DNA of 13,628 nt, from the NCBI GenBank assembly GCA_910587945.1, contig CAJUNI010000060.1, forward strand, positions 1 to 13,628, read 5' to 3'. Under the pieces are notes generated by a model. That model was not told the DNA's origin, ran no database searches, and was given only the letters and a program-made list of their open reading frames with translations. The position numbers were made by a program, and so were the translations under genes. The DNA comes from an uncultured Parvibacter sp. Its GTDB lineage: Bacteria > Actinomycetota > Coriobacteriia > Coriobacteriales > Eggerthellaceae. Below are positions 7,282-13,628 of this stretch, one piece after another. Every line of letters starts with the position of its first letter. Within the stretch, counting starts at the first letter, position 1.

Positions 7282-7653
7282 TTGCCTACAATCAACCAAC
7301 TGGTCCGCAAGGGCCGCCACAAGACGGCAGTCAAGAAGAAGACGCCGGCGCTCAAGGGCAACCCGCAGAAGCGTGGCGTGTGCACCCGTGTGTACACCTC
7401 CACCCCGAAAAAGCCGAACTCGGCTCTGCGTAAGGTTTGCCGTGTGCGTCTGGTAAACGGTATGGAGGTTACGGCCTACATTCCGGGCATTGGCCACAAT
7501 CTGCAGGAGCACTCCATGGTGCTGGTGCGCGGTGGTCGTGTTAAGGACCTTCCTGGTGTCCGTTACAAGGTTATCCGCGCTGCGCTCGACTGCGCTCCGG
7601 TAGATAACCGCAAGCAGGCTCGTAGCCGCTACGGGGCAAAGCGCCCGAAATAA
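7282..7653 (+). CDS. rpsL: 30S ribosomal protein S12
   Basis: S12 lies at the decoding centre and controls translational accuracy. The 123-aa product matches the family throughout: MPTINQLVRKGR, GVCTRVYTSTPKKPNSALRKVCRVRL, IPGIGHNLQEHSMVLVRGGRVKDLPGVRYKVIRAALDC and a C-terminal RSRYGAKRPK. Both lysines linked to streptomycin sensitivity are present, in TPKKPNS and GRVKDLPG (K43 and K88 in E. coli numbering), so the protein looks like the sensitive wild type. The Asp of KDLPG is the RimO methylthiolation site in other bacteria. The start is TTG at 7282, forced by an in-frame TAG at 7264-7266 and supported by AGGAAAGGAAG ending about five bases upstream. It is the first gene of the operon, and a 103-base gap separates it from rpsG. 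Confidence 0.98.
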   Translation: MPTINQLVRKGRHKTAVKKKTPALKGNPQKRGVCTRVYTSTPKKPNSALRKVCRVRLVNGMEVTAYIPGIGHNLQEHSMVLVRGGRVKDLPGVRYKVIRAALDCAPVDNRKQARSRYGAKRPK

Positions 7654-7672
7654 GTAACCGCTAAGTCGCGCG

Positions 7673-7707
7673 GGTTGCACTGAAGGGGAATAAGGAATCC
7701 CGCAACC
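7673..7707 (+). promoter_or_regulatory. Structured rpsL-rpsG intercistronic element, possible S7 feedback site
   Basis: GGTTGC (7673-7678) pairs with GCAACC (7702-7707). Inside, GGGA and TCCC form a second short helix, leaving an asymmetric bulge of about seven bases on the 5' side. The gap between rpsL and rpsG is 103 bases, unusually long for this otherwise tight operon. In E. coli, S7 represses by binding the rpsL-rpsG intercistronic RNA, so an analogous role is plausible, but homology of the fold is not established. Confidence 0.4.
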
Positions 7708-7756
7708 TAATGAGGAGCAATACCTTCGAAGCGCGCAGGAACAAAAGGAGTATTAC

Positions 7757-8227
7757 ATGCCGCGTCGTGCAGCAGCAGTCCGTCGTGAAACTCAGCCGGA
7801 CGCAAAGTACAACAATCGCCTTGTCACGCAGCTGATCAACAAGGTCCTGCTTGACGGCAAGAAGTCGCTTGCCGAGTCTATCGTCTATGGCGCCTTCGAC
7901 ATCATTCAAGAGAAGACGGGCCAGGATCCGCTGTCTGTCTTCAAAAAGGCCATGGACAACGTTCGCCCCACGCTGGAGTGCAAGCCCAAGCGTGTTGGTG
8001 GCGCTACCTATCAGGTGCCGATGGAGGTGAACTCCCGTCGCGCTACCACGCTGGCCATCCGCTGGATCGTGGACTTCTCTCGCAAGCGCAAGGAGCACAC
8101 CATGCAGCAGCGTCTTGCCGCTGAAATCATCGATGCTTCTGAGAACACCGGTGCATCCATCAAAAAGCGCGAGGATATGTACAAGATGGCTGAAGCCAAC
8201 CGTGCCTTCTCGCACTACCGCTTCTAG
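7757..8227 (+). CDS. rpsG: 30S ribosomal protein S7
   Basis: S7 binds the 3' major domain of 16S rRNA, nucleates 30S head assembly and lines the E-site. The 156-aa protein is normal length and conserved end to end: MPRRAAAVRRE, NKVLLDGKKSLAESIVYGAF, VRPTLECKPKRVGGATYQVPMEV, RRATTLAIRWIVDFSRKR and a C-terminal MAEANRAFSHYRF. ATG at 7757 follows AGGAG at a six-base spacing. It is second in the operon; fusA starts 18 bases after its stop. The structured gap upstream is where translational feedback by S7 would be expected if it occurs here. Confidence 0.98.
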   Translation: MPRRAAAVRRETQPDAKYNNRLVTQLINKVLLDGKKSLAESIVYGAFDIIQEKTGQDPLSVFKKAMDNVRPTLECKPKRVGGATYQVPMEVNSRRATTLAIRWIVDFSRKRKEHTMQQRLAAEIIDASENTGASIKKREDMYKMAEANRAFSHYRF

Positions 8228-8245
8228 GAGAGGTGGGAAACTTAC

Positions 8246-10363
8246 ATGGCACAGAATGATTTACGGGATACTCGCAATATTGGCATCATGGCCCACATTG
8301 ACGCGGGCAAGACCACTACTACCGAGCGTATCCTTTACTACACGGGTAAGACCCACAAAATTGGTGAGGTTCATGACGGTGCAGCCACCATGGACTGGAT
8401 GGTTCAAGAGCAGGAGCGCGGCGTAACCATTACCGCTGCTGCTACCACCTGCTTCTGGAAGTATCCCGGTGGCAAAGAAGATGGCAAGACCTATCGCTTC
8501 CAAATTATCGACACTCCCGGCCACGTGGACTTTACCTCTGAGGTAGAGCGTTCCCTGCGTGTTCTGGACGGTTCTGTGGCAGTATTTGACGCAGTCGCAG
8601 GCGTACAGCCCCAGTCTGAAACCGTATGGCGTCAGGCTGAGCGCTACGGGGTTCCCCGCATCGCCTTCATCAATAAGTATGACCGCGTTGGTGCTGACTT
8701 CCTCCACGCCATCCAGACCATGCGTGACCGCCTGGGTGCTAACGCCGTAGCCGCTCAGCTTCCCATGGGTGCTGAGGATAACTTCTGGGGCGTTATTGAC
8801 CTTGTGACCATGACGGCTTGGGACTTCAAGGCTGATGACAAGGGTATGACCTACCCGGAGCCTATGGATGCCATTCCCGATGAGTTCAAAGACGACGCAG
8901 AGATGTATCGCCAGGAGCTCTTAGAGGCCGCTGCTGACTGTGACGAGGATCTGATGGAGAAAGTCCTCATGGAAGTAGAAGTGTGCGTTGAGGAATTCAA
9001 GGCCGCTATCCGCAAGGGCGTTATCGATTGTAAGATCAACCCCGTATTTGTGGGTTCCGCTTACAAGAACAAGGGTGTACAGGAATTGCTGGACGCCGTT
9101 GTAGATTACATGCCTTCTCCGCTGGATATTCCTGCTATCAAGGGTGTTAATCCTGACACCGATGAAGAGACCGAGCGTCCGGCCGATCCGAAGGCTCCCT
9201 TTGCTGCATTGGCCTTCAAGATCATGACCGACCCGTTCGTAGGCAAATTGACCTACCTGCGTGTGTACTCTGGCTCCCTGGAGTCTGGCAGCTATGTCTA
9301 CAACTCGGTTAAGGGCAAGAAAGAGCGCATCGGCCGTTTGCTGCAAATGCACTCTAACCAGCGTGTTGACATTGACTCTTGCCAAGCTGGCGACATCGTG
9401 GCTGTTGTAGGCCTGAAGGACACCTCCACGGGTGACACGCTCTGCGCTGAAGATGCTCCGGTTATTCTTGAGTCCATGGAATTTGCTGAGCCCGTTATCG
9501 ACATTGCTATCGAGCCGAAGACCAAGGCTGAGCAGGACAAGATGGCTGTGGCATTGCAGAAGCTGGCTGAAGAAGACCCCACCTTCCGCGTGTCTACTAA
9601 CCATGAGACCGGCCAAACCATTATTGCCGGCATGGGCGAGTTGCACTTGGAGATCATCGTTGACCGCTTGCTGCGTGAGTTCAAGGTTGAGGCTAACGTT
9701 GGTAAGCCCCAAGTTGCCTACCGTGAGCGTCCGGGCCATGAGGTTATGGGCGCTGTGGGCAAGTTCGTCCGCCAGACTGGTGGTCGTGGTCAGTACGGTC
9801 ATGCGGTTATCAACATGTACCCGCAAGAGGCTGGCAAGGGCTATGTGTTCGAGAACAAGATCGTCGGTGGCGTCGTTCCCAAGGAATACATTCCTTCTAT
9901 CGACAAGGGCATCCAAGAGGCACTGAACTCTGGTGTTCTGGCTGGCTATCCGGTGGAAGATGTCCGCGTTGAGCTCATCGACGGTTCGTACCACGAGGTT
10001 GACTCCTCTGAAGCTGCCTTCAAGGTGGCCGGCTCTATGGCTATCAAGGACGCTTTGAAGAAGTCCGATCCGGTTATTCTCGAGCCGGTTATGGCTGTGG
10101 AAGTGGAAACTCCCGAGGAGTACACCGGTTTTGTTATGGGCGACATTCCTTCTCGCCGTGGCCTCATCCAGGGCCAGGAGCAGCGAGGCAATGCCGTTTC
10201 TATTAAGGCGAAGGTGCCGCTGAGCAACATGTTCGGCTACGCTACGGACCTTCGTTCTGGTACCCAGGGTCGTGCGGTATACACCATGCAGTTCGATTCC
10301 TATGAGCCGGTACCGAAGAGTGTTTCGGACGAAATCGTAAGCAAGGCTGGCGGAAACGCCTAA
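8246..10363 (+). CDS. fusA: Translation elongation factor G
   Basis: Ribosomal GTPase that drives translocation and, with RRF, recycling. The 705-aa product is full length. GTPase motifs: G1 AHIDAGKT (16-23), G2 region RGVTIT (58-63), G3 DTPGH (89-93), G4 NKYD (143-146) and G5 GSAYKNKG. Domain II begins after about residue 300, domain IV has GRGQYGHAVI and AGYPVEDVRVELIDGSYHEVDSSE, and domain V closes with RGLIQGQEQRGNAVSIKAKVPLSNMFGYATDLRS. The G4 motif is normally NKMD, so Tyr at 145 is unusual, although the base-recognising Asn, Lys and Asp are kept. ATG at 8246 follows AGGAGAGG at a longer-than-usual spacing. The usual neighbour tuf is absent: rpsJ starts 36 bases later. Confidence 0.97.
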   Translation: MAQNDLRDTRNIGIMAHIDAGKTTTTERILYYTGKTHKIGEVHDGAATMDWMVQEQERGVTITAAATTCFWKYPGGKEDGKTYRFQIIDTPGHVDFTSEVERSLRVLDGSVAVFDAVAGVQPQSETVWRQAERYGVPRIAFINKYDRVGADFLHAIQTMRDRLGANAVAAQLPMGAEDNFWGVIDLVTMTAWDFKADDKGMTYPEPMDAIPDEFKDDAEMYRQELLEAAADCDEDLMEKVLMEVEVCVEEFKAAIRKGVIDCKINPVFVGSAYKNKGVQELLDAVVDYMPSPLDIPAIKGVNPDTDEETERPADPKAPFAALAFKIMTDPFVGKLTYLRVYSGSLESGSYVYNSVKGKKERIGRLLQMHSNQRVDIDSCQAGDIVAVVGLKDTSTGDTLCAEDAPVILESMEFAEPVIDIAIEPKTKAEQDKMAVALQKLAEEDPTFRVSTNHETGQTIIAGMGELHLEIIVDRLLREFKVEANVGKPQVAYRERPGHEVMGAVGKFVRQTGGRGQYGHAVINMYPQEAGKGYVFENKIVGGVVPKEYIPSIDKGIQEALNSGVLAGYPVEDVRVELIDGSYHEVDSSEAAFKVAGSMAIKDALKKSDPVILEPVMAVEVETPEEYTGFVMGDIPSRRGLIQGQEQRGNAVSIKAKVPLSNMFGYATDLRSGTQGRAVYTMQFDSYEPVPKSVSDEIVSKAGGNA

Positions 10364-10399
10364 GGCGCAACGTCGATAGCTTCATTGGAGGTAAGCTAA

Positions 10400-10708
10400 G
10401 TGGCTAATCAAAAGATTCGCATTCGCCTCAAGGGGTATGATCATGAGATCGTGGACCAGTCCACGAAACTCATTGTCGACACCGCCCAGAAGACGGGTGC
10501 CAAAGTATCTGGTCCTATTCCGCTGCCGACGGAGCGCAATATGTACTGCGTAATCCGCTCGCCCCACGTGAACAAGGACTCTCGTGAGCAATTTGAGATG
10601 CGTACTCACAAGCGTCTCATCGATATCCTTGAGCCTACGCCGAACACGGTTGACTCGCTGATGCGTCTCGACCTTCCCGCCGGCGTCGACATCGAGATTA
10701 AGCTGTAA
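10400..10708 (+). CDS. rpsJ: 30S ribosomal protein S10 (NusE)
   Basis: S10 is a 30S head protein and, as NusE, a partner of NusB and NusG in antitermination and transcription-translation coupling. The 102-aa product has the conserved core IRIRLKGYDHEIVDQS, GPIPLPTE, VIRSPHVNKDSREQFEMRTHKRLIDI and a C-terminal LPAGVDIEIKL. The start is GTG at 10400, supported by GGAGG eight bases upstream. It directly follows fusA with a 36-base gap and no visible promoter or terminator, so the str and S10 groups appear to form one transcript. There is no room for an E. coli-type L4-responsive S10 leader. Confidence 0.98.
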   Translation: MANQKIRIRLKGYDHEIVDQSTKLIVDTAQKTGAKVSGPIPLPTERNMYCVIRSPHVNKDSREQFEMRTHKRLIDILEPTPNTVDSLMRLDLPAGVDIEIKL

Positions 10709-10720
10709 GGAGGTCTGGAG

Positions 10721-11341
10721 ATGATCAACGCTATCTATGGCAAGAAGATCGGTATGACCCAGATCTTCGTCGAAGATGACACGGTTATCCCGGTTACTGT
10801 CATCCAGGCTGAGCCGAACAAGGTGTGCCAGGTGAAAACCACGGCAACCGATGGCTACGAAGCGGTGCAAATGGGCTTTGGTGCTATCAAGCCCCAGCGC
10901 GTGAACAAGCCGATGGCTGGCCATTTTGCAAAGCAGGGCACCGAGCCCACCCGCTATCTGCGCGAGGTGCGTGTGGAAGATGCCTCTGAATACAAGGTAG
11001 GGGACACCCAAACCGTTGCCGCTTTTGCTGATGTGGCAAAAGTTGACGTAACGGGTACTTCCAAGGGTAAAGGCTTTGCCGGCGTTATCAAGCGCTACGG
11101 CTTTGCTGGCGGCCCTGGTGGTCATGGTGCTCACTTCCATCGTGCCCCTGGTTCGGTGGGTCAGTGCGCCACCCCTTCCCGCGTATTCAAGGGCCTGCGC
11201 CTTCCTGGCCACATGGGCTGCGACACTGTTACGGTTCGCAACCTTGATGTGGTGCGCATTGATGAGGATCAAAACCTCATTCTTGTGAAGGGCGCTGTCC
11301 CCGGTGGTAAGAATGGCATCGTGCGTGTACGCATGGCCTAA
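10721..11341 (+). CDS. rplC: 50S ribosomal protein L3
   Basis: L3 is an early 23S rRNA-binding assembly protein that reaches the peptidyl transferase region. The 206-aa protein begins INAIYGKKIGMTQIF and carries the rRNA-reaching loop (GTSKGKGFAGVIKRYGF...GGHGAHFHRAPGSVGQ) and the conserved PSRVFKGLRLPGHMG. AAGGAGGT, which begins at the rpsJ stop codon, gives an excellent ribosome site just before ATG 10721. The segment GSVGQCATPSRVF is slightly divergent from the common GSIG form but intact. rplD follows after 32 bases. Confidence 0.98.
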   Translation: MINAIYGKKIGMTQIFVEDDTVIPVTVIQAEPNKVCQVKTTATDGYEAVQMGFGAIKPQRVNKPMAGHFAKQGTEPTRYLREVRVEDASEYKVGDTQTVAAFADVAKVDVTGTSKGKGFAGVIKRYGFAGGPGGHGAHFHRAPGSVGQCATPSRVFKGLRLPGHMGCDTVTVRNLDVVRIDEDQNLILVKGAVPGGKNGIVRVRMA

Positions 11342-11373
11342 CCCGGCATCAACGACAAGGAGCTGCATCCATT

Positions 11374-12000
11374 ATGGCAACCATTGAGATTAAGAACGTG
11401 GAGGGTAAAGCAGTCGGCAAAGCCGAACTGGCTCCCACCGTGTTTGGCATCGAGCCGAACGTCCACGTCATGCACCGTACGGTCAAGGCGCAGCGCGCGT
11501 CTTGGCGTCAGGGCACCCATGACACTCGTACCCGTGGCGAAGTCCGTGGCGGCGGCAAGAAGCCGTGGCGCCAGAAGGGCACCGGACGTGCTCGTCAGGG
11601 CACCATCCGCGCACCCCAATGGGCAGGCGGCGGTACCGTGTTTGGTCCCCATCCTCGTTCCTACGACCAGAAGGTCAATCGCAAGGAAGTAAAGCTTGCT
11701 CTGCGTTCTGCTCTGTCTGCGAAACTCGCCGATGAGCAACTGATCGTGGTTAACGAGTTCCCCTTTGAGACTCCTTCTACCAAGGCCGCCGTGGCTGCAC
11801 TGAAGGCTCTGGGTCTTGAGGGCAAGCGTGTGACGCTGGTAATTGGCAACGAAGACGTGGAGACCTTCCTGTCTTTCCGTAACCTGCAGAACATCAACAT
11901 TGTTCCGGTTAACGACATCAACACCTATGAACTTCTCGACAACAAGGTATTGGTCGTGACTGAGCAGGCACTGAAGCATATTGAGGAGGTGCTTGCATAA
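11374..12000 (+). CDS. rplD: 50S ribosomal protein L4
   Basis: L4 binds 23S rRNA and helps form the exit-tunnel constriction. The 208-aa protein shows the basic extended loop with GGGKKPWRQKGTGRARQG and APQWAGGGTVFGP, the region where macrolide-resistance changes occur in other bacteria; no alteration is evident. The C-terminal globular domain is conserved (ALRSALSAKL, VIGNEDVETFLSFRNLQNI, LLDNKVLVVTEQALKHIEEVL). ATG at 11374 follows AAGGAG. Its stop TAA shares one base with the rplW ATG (TAATG), indicating translational coupling. The autogenous S10-leader control known in E. coli has no visible target RNA here. Confidence 0.98.
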   Translation: MATIEIKNVEGKAVGKAELAPTVFGIEPNVHVMHRTVKAQRASWRQGTHDTRTRGEVRGGGKKPWRQKGTGRARQGTIRAPQWAGGGTVFGPHPRSYDQKVNRKEVKLALRSALSAKLADEQLIVVNEFPFETPSTKAAVAALKALGLEGKRVTLVIGNEDVETFLSFRNLQNINIVPVNDINTYELLDNKVLVVTEQALKHIEEVLA

Positions 12001-12287
12001 TGAACAAGGATCCCCGCGAGGTTATCATTCGCCCCATCATCACCGAGCATAGCTACGACATGATGGAGAACAACGTGTTCACCTTTGAGGTAGCTAAGAC
12101 CGCCAACAAGGTGGAAATTGCTCAGGCAGTGGAGGCTATCTTTGGCGTGAAGGTGGTTAACGTTAACACCCTGAACGTAAAGCCGAAGCCCAAGCGTATG
12201 CGCTACAAGGCGGGTACGACTCGTACCTGGAAGAAGGCCATGGTTACCCTCCAAGAGGGCGACACCATCGAGATCTTCGGTGCCTAA
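12000..12287 (+). CDS. rplW: 50S ribosomal protein L23
   Basis: L23 lies at the peptide-exit rim and is the docking site for trigger factor and SRP. The 95-aa protein has the family pattern: REVIIRPIITEHSYDMMENNVFTFEVAKTANKVEIAQAVEAIFGVKVVNVNTLNVKPK and a C-terminal YKAGTTRTWKKAMVTLQEGDTIEIF. ATG at 12000 overlaps the rplD stop by one base, with GAGGAGG upstream. It is the last gene of the operon here: two hairpins follow, then an unrelated ABC transporter, whereas rplB is the usual next gene. Confidence 0.98.
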   Translation: MNKDPREVIIRPIITEHSYDMMENNVFTFEVAKTANKVEIAQAVEAIFGVKVVNVNTLNVKPKPKRMRYKAGTTRTWKKAMVTLQEGDTIEIFGA

Positions 12288-12303
12288 GCATTTCTAAAAC
12301 ATT

Positions 12304-12325
12304 CCGCTCCCATTCAATAGAGCGG
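12304..12325 (+). other. Small hairpin between rplW and the operon terminator
   Basis: CCGCTC (12304-12309) pairs perfectly with GAGCGG (12320-12325) around a ten-base loop. No T-run follows; instead the larger terminator stem begins six bases on. It may assist transcript release or protect the 3' end of the ribosomal mRNA. Confidence 0.45.
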
Positions 12326-12331
12326 CAACAG

Positions 12332-12369
12332 GGAGGAGCCCTTTCTTCGGAGAGGGTTCCTCCTTTGTT
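12332..12369 (+). terminator. Strong intrinsic terminator of the str/S10 operon with UUCG tetraloop
   Basis: The 5' arm at 12332-12345 and the 3' arm at 12350-12363 form an uninterrupted 14-bp stem with two G-U pairs, closed by a C(TTCG)G loop at 12345-12350. TTTGTT follows at 12364-12369. The stem length and the exceptionally stable tetraloop make this the strongest termination signal in the window. It closes the operon directly after rplW. Confidence 0.92.
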
Positions 12370-12374
12370 ATGAT
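12346..12374 (+). promoter_or_regulatory. Extended -10 promoter for the ABC exporter genes, overlapping the terminator
   Basis: TATGAT (12369-12374) is a one-mismatch -10 preceded by TG at 12366-12367, forming an extended -10 element. At 17 bases upstream TTCGGA (12346-12351) is a poor -35, which extended -10 promoters tolerate. The predicted start is near 12381, about 32 bases before the ATPase ATG. The element lies within the terminator's loop, 3' arm and T-tract, so both signals share bases. Confidence 0.5.
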
Positions 12375-12412
12375 GAGGAACTATGTAAGGTATAAGGCAA
12401 AGAAGGTTTTCT

Positions 12413-13114
12413 ATGGCGTTCGTGGAATTTCGTGATGTCTCTAAAATCTATCAGATGGGCGAAGTGGCAGTTCCTGCCGTGGAGTCCATGTCTTTTACCA
12501 TTGAGCAGGGCGAATTTGTGGTCATCGTGGGTCCTTCGGGGGCAGGGAAAACAACGCTGCTCAACCTTTTGGGAGGCATGGATCAGGCAACCTCTGGGGT
12601 GATCGAACTCGATGGGGCGCGAATTAGCGAATTCGGTGAATCTCAACTTACGTTGTATCGCCGCTATGATATTGGCTTTGTATTTCAGTTCTACAATCTC
12701 GTACAAAACCTGACCGCTCTCGAAAACGTTGAACTAGCCAGCCAAATTTGCAAAGACCCGCTAGATGCCGCAGAAGTGCTGGCTGAAGTGGGACTCGCCC
12801 ATCGGGCTGCAAATTTTCCGAGTCAACTCTCGGGTGGTGAGCAGCAGCGAGTAGCTATTGCGCGCGCCTTAGCTAAAAACCCAAAGCTACTCCTTTGTGA
12901 TGAGCCGACCGGTGCTCTCGACTATGAAACGGGTAAGGCCATTCTTGGGCTTTTGCAACGAACCTGCCAAGAACGCAAGCGCACGGTAGTGGTGGTAACT
13001 CATAATTCTGCATTTACAGCCATCGCTGATCGCGTGATTCATGTACGCAGTGGGGCGGTGGCTTCCGTGGAGCTCAATGAGCATCCGCTCTCTGCTGAGG
13101 TAGTGGAGTGGTAG
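12413..13114 (+). CDS. ABC transporter ATP-binding protein, LolD/MacB type
   Basis: Nucleotide-binding subunit of a MacB/FtsX-class (type VII) ABC system, which usually exports or extracts lipids, peptides or drugs. The 233-aa protein has Walker A GPSGAGKT (40-47), the Q-loop at Q92 (FVFQFYNLVQNLTALENV), signature LSGGEQQRVAIARALA (139-154), Walker B LLLCDEPTGALD (159-170) with E164, and H197 of the H-loop (VVTHN). The FYNL sequence after the Q-loop and TGALD after Walker B are hallmarks of the LolD/MacB/YknY group. ATG at 12413 follows AAGAAGG at six bases. The permease starts three bases after the stop, so the two are co-translated. The substrate cannot be read from the sequence. Confidence 0.95.
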   Translation: MAFVEFRDVSKIYQMGEVAVPAVESMSFTIEQGEFVVIVGPSGAGKTTLLNLLGGMDQATSGVIELDGARISEFGESQLTLYRRYDIGFVFQFYNLVQNLTALENVELASQICKDPLDAAEVLAEVGLAHRAANFPSQLSGGEQQRVAIARALAKNPKLLLCDEPTGALDYETGKAILGLLQRTCQERKRTVVVVTHNSAFTAIADRVIHVRSGAVASVELNEHPLSAEVVEW

Positions 13115-13117
13115 GCC

Positions 13118-13628
13118 ATGGCGAGCGCCTTTACCAAGGACATTTTCCGCTCCATTAAAGGGTCTCTTGGCCGCTTTGTGGCCATTGCTGCCATTGTGGC
13201 CCTCGGTACGGGATTCTATGCTGGCTTGCGCATGACCGGTCCTGATATGAAAACGGCAGCCGATACCTATTTTGATGGCACGGCATTGATGGATTTGCGG
13301 GTGGTTTCGACCTTGGGCCTTGAAGAGGAAGACCTTGAGGCGTTGGCTGCGCTGCCCACCATTGATGAGGTAATGGGGGCTCGCGAGGTTGATGTCTTGG
13401 GCATCATTCAGGATGATAGCTATGCCATTCGGGTGCATTCGCTACCAGAAGCTGCCTCTTCCTCCACAACCGATAACGGCATTGAGGTGAAGAGCACCCA
13501 GGATGGGTACCTTAATCGGCTGGTGCTGGCTGAAGGACGCTGGCCAGAAGCGGCCGATGAGTGTGTCTTGTCAGCGGACCGGGTTATGAATGAACCTCTG
13601 GAATTGGGGGAAGTTGTCACTATAAAGG
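13118..13628 (+). CDS. FtsX/MacB-like ABC transporter permease, 3'-truncated by the window edge
   Basis: N-terminal 170 codons of the membrane partner of the preceding ATPase. ATG at 13118 lies three bases after the ATPase stop. Residues 1-14 are a short cytosolic segment (FTKDIFRSIKGSLGRF) followed by one membrane helix at about 15-36 (VAIAAIVALGTGFYAGL). A long, mostly acidic extracytoplasmic segment then begins (DMKTAADTYFDGTALMDLRVVSTLGLEEEDLEALAALP...), as in the periplasmic-core-like domain of MacB-type permeases. The pattern LVLAEGRWPEAADECVLS resembles the substrate-independent core seen in that family. No stop is reached, so total length is unknown; relatives are often very large two-block permeases. 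Confidence 0.85.
   Translation, partial: MASAFTKDIFRSIKGSLGRFVAIAAIVALGTGFYAGLRMTGPDMKTAADTYFDGTALMDLRVVSTLGLEEEDLEALAALPTIDEVMGAREVDVLGIIQDDSYAIRVHSLPEAASSSTTDNGIEVKSTQDGYLNRLVLAEGRWPEAADECVLSADRVMNEPLELGEVVTIK

Noticed and set aside
7224..7433. Possible leader peptide or alternative gene starting at ATG 7224 in the rpsL leader
   Set aside because: There is no convincing Shine-Dalgarno motif before it. It runs out of frame through rpsL for many codons, and has no stop arrangement typical of an attenuating peptide.
8921..9994. A 357-codon open frame on the minus strand inside fusA
   Set aside because: It is fully antisense to EF-G domains II-IV, is not a recognisable protein and lacks its own signals; it is a compositional shadow.
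10382..11368. A 328-codon open frame on the minus strand across rpsJ and rplC
   Set aside because: It is antisense to two highly conserved, codon-biased ribosomal genes, has no ribosome site and no recognisable domain. Biased codon use creates such shadow frames.

Overview
The window is a bacterial chromosomal segment of ordinary housekeeping genes. Codon use is mid-GC, Shine-Dalgarno motifs are strong, and TTG and GTG starts occur even on very highly expressed genes. The content suggests a peptide- or amino-acid-using Gram-positive anaerobe of the class Coriobacteriia (Eggerthella/Cryptobacterium relatives). It includes a CBS-domain family II pyrophosphatase, an Fe-S serine dehydratase with an ACT domain, a PepT-like peptidase and a PcrA-type helicase. 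The taxon is an inference from gene content and style, not from a marker search.

Left part (2-7002): the 3' part of a PcrA/UvrD helicase gene on + converges with an L-serine dehydratase gene on -. The gap between them is filled by degenerate repeats of about 34 bp that run into the dehydratase 3' end. Divergent from the dehydratase is a + strand pair: a Mn-dependent CBS-pyrophosphatase (ppaC) and an M20 PepT-like peptidase. Serine breakdown to pyruvate and peptide trimming fit an amino-acid-fermenting lifestyle.

Central part (7097-12369): a near-perfect sigma70-type promoter (TTGACA-17-TAATAT) drives a merged str/S10 ribosomal protein operon: rpsL, rpsG, fusA, rpsJ, rplC, rplD, rplW. There is no tuf between fusA and rpsJ. 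The transcript begins with a compact UUCG hairpin followed by a T-rich tract, and has a leader of about 150 nt and a structured rpsL-rpsG gap. The S10 portion stops after rplW at a long UUCG-capped intrinsic terminator, so rplB and the rest of the usual S10 operon do not follow.

Right part (12346-13628): a promoter overlapping that terminator appears to start an ABC exporter operon, made of a LolD/MacB-type ATPase followed by an FtsX/MacB-like permease cut by the window end. I see no mobile elements, CRISPR, tRNA or rRNA. I found no clear novel multi-gene system. The most interesting points are the split ribosomal operon, its unusual leader and terminator/promoter architecture, and the repeat array at the sdaA 3' end.
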